Position numbers and translations under genes: made by a program. 6,536 nt of DNA, taken from Accumulibacter sp. Lineage in GTDB: Bacteria; Pseudomonadota; Gammaproteobacteria; Burkholderiales; Rhodocyclaceae. Positions within the stretch are counted from its first letter, which is position 1. Each line of letters starts with the position of its first letter. Positions 4,999-6,536 of the stretch are shown here, in pieces. The notes beneath the pieces are model-generated. The model was not told where the DNA came from and did not search any database. It was given only the letters and a program-made list of their open reading frames with translations. The DNA lies in the NCBI GenBank assembly GCA_031284185.1, contig JAITAJ010000069.1:1-6536 (forward strand), written 5' to 3'.

Positions 4999-6224
4999 CT
5001 GCCCTCCGTCCTCCGTTCAACGGGATGCGCGATGCCCAGCGACGCCAGCGTCAGTCCGGCATCCTCCAGACGCTGACGCAGCGCTTCCGCCTCCGAGCGC
5101 ATGACGCCGAGCGAAACCTCGCTCTCCACGTCCAGCGCCAGCGAAACCTGCTTGCCAAGCAACTGGAGCCGGACACTGATGCCGCCCAATACCGGAAAGG
5201 ACAAGTCCAGGCGGGTACGCCAGCTTTCGGCTGACGCTTCGTCCTCCTGACCGTTCCTCCCGTCTTCCTCGATTTCCCAGCGCATCTCCTGACCGGGCCA
5301 TATCTGGCCTTGCCAGACGAAAGCCTGATTGGCCAAGGCCTCCAGTTGATGATGCACGATGCCCTGTAGCTGGGGCGCCACGATTTGCCCCGCCTGTGAG
5401 TTGGCTTCCGCCACGGCCTTCTGGGTGGCGGGCGACGCGGCCTGATCCGCCTGCGTCTGCGCCTGTGTCTGCGTCTGCGTCTGCGCCTGTGTCTGTGCCT
5501 GTGCCTGTGTTTGCGTCTGCGCCTGCGTCTGTGCCTGTGTCTGTGTCTGCGCTTGCGTCTGCGTCTGTGCTTGTGTCTGTGTATCGGTGAGCACGATCGT
5601 TCGTGATAGCGACGTCGAATTTTCTGTGCCCGGTTCGAGCGGCGTCGAGAGTTTTCCTTGCGGTTCCCGAAGCAATTCCGCTTTGGCGAAGCGTCCTTCG
5701 ATCCATTCCGCCTGGTGTGACTCGTAGAACATGCCGCTCTTCGAGATGGCCTCCTTGAGTTGTGGCAGGATGTCCTGCGCATCGGCAGGCGGCGTGCCGG
5801 CAAGCGGGCGGTTGCCGTTGAGCGGCAATGCCTTGCCATCGTCCCTGCCGCCCTTCACCCCGGAAAACAACTGGCTGATCAGTTGTCCGGTCCGGGAGAG
5901 CGTCGTCGAGACGGATTCCTTGTCGGCCGCGCTCTCCCGATGCGCGAGGACCGCCAGCGCGAGCTTGCCGTCCGACTCGGTGACTTCGAGTTCCAGCGCG
6001 TCGCCGCTGCGCGCCGAAAACGGCAAGGCCAGCGTGATGCTGCGCTGGTTGATCATCGCGCGGTAAGTCCCGTTCGGCAGCATCGCCTGAACTTCCGCCA
6101 TCAGCCGTTGGCCGACGGTGAAATCGGAGAGCTTATCGGTGATTTCCTGAACCGGGGCAACGGGCCGAAGCGCCGTCTCCGAGTTGGCTTGCAGACGGCT
6201 GGCAAGGTCGGGAGGGATCATCAT
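4995..6224 (-). CDS. fliK: Flagellar hook-length control protein FliK
   Basis: FliK is secreted during hook assembly as a length ruler and then contacts the FlhB tail to switch export from hook to filament substrates. This form has 409 residues. A conserved N-terminal segment (VGQRLMAEVQAMLPNGTY and LPFSARSGDALELEV, about 33-90) typical of betaproteobacterial FliK is followed by a variable linker. The linker contains a 45-residue (T/A)Q tract (215-259). The C-terminal Flg_hook domain lies at about 330-403, with W-x-T-RLDLSFPVLGGISVRLQLL, LRQRLEDAGLTLASLGI and nearby residues. The start is set at ATG 6224 (or the adjacent ATG 6221). The frame stays open to 6335, but those 37 codons are pure repeat-array sequence and look accidental. 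No clear Shine-Dalgarno precedes 6224, because the array ends there. The stop overlaps a micro-ORF ahead of the FlhB-like gene. Confidence 0.88.
   Translation of the reverse strand: MMIPPDLASRLQANSETALRPVAPVQEITDKLSDFTVGQRLMAEVQAMLPNGTYRAMINQRSITLALPFSARSGDALELEVTESDGKLALAVLAHRESAADKESVSTTLSRTGQLISQLFSGVKGGRDDGKALPLNGNRPLAGTPPADAQDILPQLKEAISKSGMFYESHQAEWIEGRFAKAELLREPQGKLSTPLEPGTENSTSLSRTIVLTDTQTQAQTQTQAQTQTQAQTQAQTQTQAQAQTQAQTQTQTQAQTQADQAASPATQKAVAEANSQAGQIVAPQLQGIVHHQLEALANQAFVWQGQIWPGQEMRWEIEEDGRNGQEDEASAESWRTRLDLSFPVLGGISVRLQLLGKQVSLALDVESEVSLGVMRSEAEALRQRLEDAGLTLASLGIAHPVERRTEGR
5448..5582 (-). repeat. Hexanucleotide-based repeat encoding the FliK (T/A)Q tract
   Basis: This is a 135-bp tract of alternating CAG/CAA (Gln) codons with ACN (Thr) or GCN (Ala) codons on the minus strand: 22 dipeptides plus a final Ala. 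The underlying unit is 6 bp with drifting third positions, and a loose 18-bp period (TQ-TQ-AQ) is visible. All other frames are also open here because the repeat contains no stop. Copy-number change in 6-bp steps would lengthen or shorten FliK without frameshift. Confidence 0.92.
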
Positions 6225-6275
6225 GACGGGGTTCAGAAGACAGCGATTTGAGAGGACAGAAGACAGATCAGTTTG

Positions 6276-6288
6276 GGCGCTTCGCGCC
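6276..6288. repeat. Hairpin within array copy 1
   Basis: GGCGC (6276-6280) pairs perfectly with GCGCC (6284-6288) around a 3-nt TTC loop. It has no T-run on either side, so it is not a typical terminator. An identical hairpin occurs in copy 2 at 6365-6377, showing the structure is conserved with the unit. Confidence 0.8.
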
Positions 6289-6364
6289 GGACAAGGAACG
6301 AAAAACCGAGCGCAAGGTTCAGCAGAGGACAGCAATTTGAGAGGACAGAAGACAGATCAGTTTG

Positions 6365-6377
6365 GGCGCTTCGCGCC
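6365..6377. repeat. Hairpin within array copy 2
   Basis: GGCGC (6365-6369) and GCGCC (6373-6377) enclose the same TTC loop as in copy 1. The surrounding bases are identical between copies. Confidence 0.8.
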
Positions 6378-6450
6378 GGACAAGGAACGAAAAACCGAAC
6401 GCAAGGGTCAGAGGACAGCGGTTTGAGAGGACAGAAGACAGATAAGTTTT

Positions 6451-6536
6451 GGGGGGGGGGGGCGGGGGGAGGAGGGTAAACCGGGCGCGCGGGGTGGGGG
6501 GGGGGGGGGGTGGGCAAACCGCGTGCGCGGAGCCCA
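6451..6536. other. PolyG-rich contig end, probably artefactual
   Basis: G-runs of 12 (6451-6462) and 15 (6496-6510) dominate. The sequence departs abruptly from the third repeat copy at about 6450. No gene or element can be read here. It mirrors the left end and probably reflects failed extension through the repeat array. Confidence 0.65.

Larger units (their letters stand above)
6229..6450. repeat. Tandem 86-89-bp repeat array abutting the fliK start
   Basis: Copy 1 is 6240-6328 (89 bp), copy 2 is 6329-6414 (86 bp), and a third begins at 6415 and decays into a G-run after about 35 bp. Copies 1 and 2 differ by three substitutions and one 3-bp indel. The tail of a preceding unit (GGTTCAG-like, about 6229-6239) is recognisable, so the array reaches to within a few bases of the fliK ATG. 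Each unit starts with ACAGC, contains GAGAGGACAGAAGACAGAT, then a short hairpin, then a less structured AT-richer stretch. No gene is supported within it. The core word is shared with the block at 4530-4628. Confidence 0.9.

Noticed and set aside
5396..5590. Open frames in other registers over the FliK repeat, encoding Ser/Val/Ala or Thr/Asp/Gly repeats
   Set aside because: The 6-bp repeat contains no stop in any frame, so these are by-products. Only the FliK frame joins two conserved FliK regions.
6240..6450. CRISPR array
   Set aside because: The whole 86-89-bp unit is conserved between copies, so there are no unique spacers, and no cas gene is nearby.
4581..6489. CCGGGCGCG shared between 4581-4589 and 6481-6489 as part of the repeat family
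   Set aside because: A 9-bp G/C word is expected by chance in this composition, and the second copy lies in the unreliable polyG end.

Overview
This is a high-GC window with strongly GC-biased codon usage. Its gene content fits a motile betaproteobacterium, most likely of the Rhodocyclales type (inferred from protein flavour and flagellar gene neighbourhood, not from a marker gene). It looks like a complete short contig or a contig cut at both ends. Both extremities dissolve into G/C homopolymers (15-G runs at 86-100 and 6496-6510) that look like sequencing or assembly artefacts.

Left part (104-3219, + strand): the 3' part of an InaA/WaaP-like lipopolysaccharide-kinase-fold gene; a 336-bp non-coding gap carrying a good sigma70-type promoter just before the next gene; a ROK-family fructokinase closely resembling E. 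coli Mak; and a 12-helix MFS transporter whose start overlaps the kinase stop by 16 bp. The kinase and transporter form a translationally linked pair.

Right part (3256-6224): flagellar genes. fliE (+) has a well-formed sigma54 -24/-12 promoter and its own UUCG-capped terminator, so it appears to be a single-gene transcript with no fliF behind it. Converging on it from the minus strand are fliK (hook-length control), a 107-residue stand-alone FlhB C-terminal-domain protein, and a YcgR-type PilZ c-di-GMP receptor. FliK and the FlhB-like protein both belong to the export-specificity switch that ends hook growth. FliE joins the MS ring to the rod, and YcgR-type proteins slow the motor when c-di-GMP is high.

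The most unusual feature is repeat DNA built on the word GAGGACAGAAGACAG. It brackets the fliK/flhB-like pair on both sides. On the left is a 14-bp tandem array with 18-bp inverted arms (4530-4628). On the right is an 86-89-bp tandem array with internal hairpins (about 6229-6450), which runs right up to the fliK start codon. FliK itself contains a 45-residue (T/A)Q dipeptide tract encoded by hexanucleotide repeats. A 7-bp tandem repeat sits in the fliK/flhB-like junction, inside a 15-codon micro-ORF that overlaps both neighbours by ATGA.
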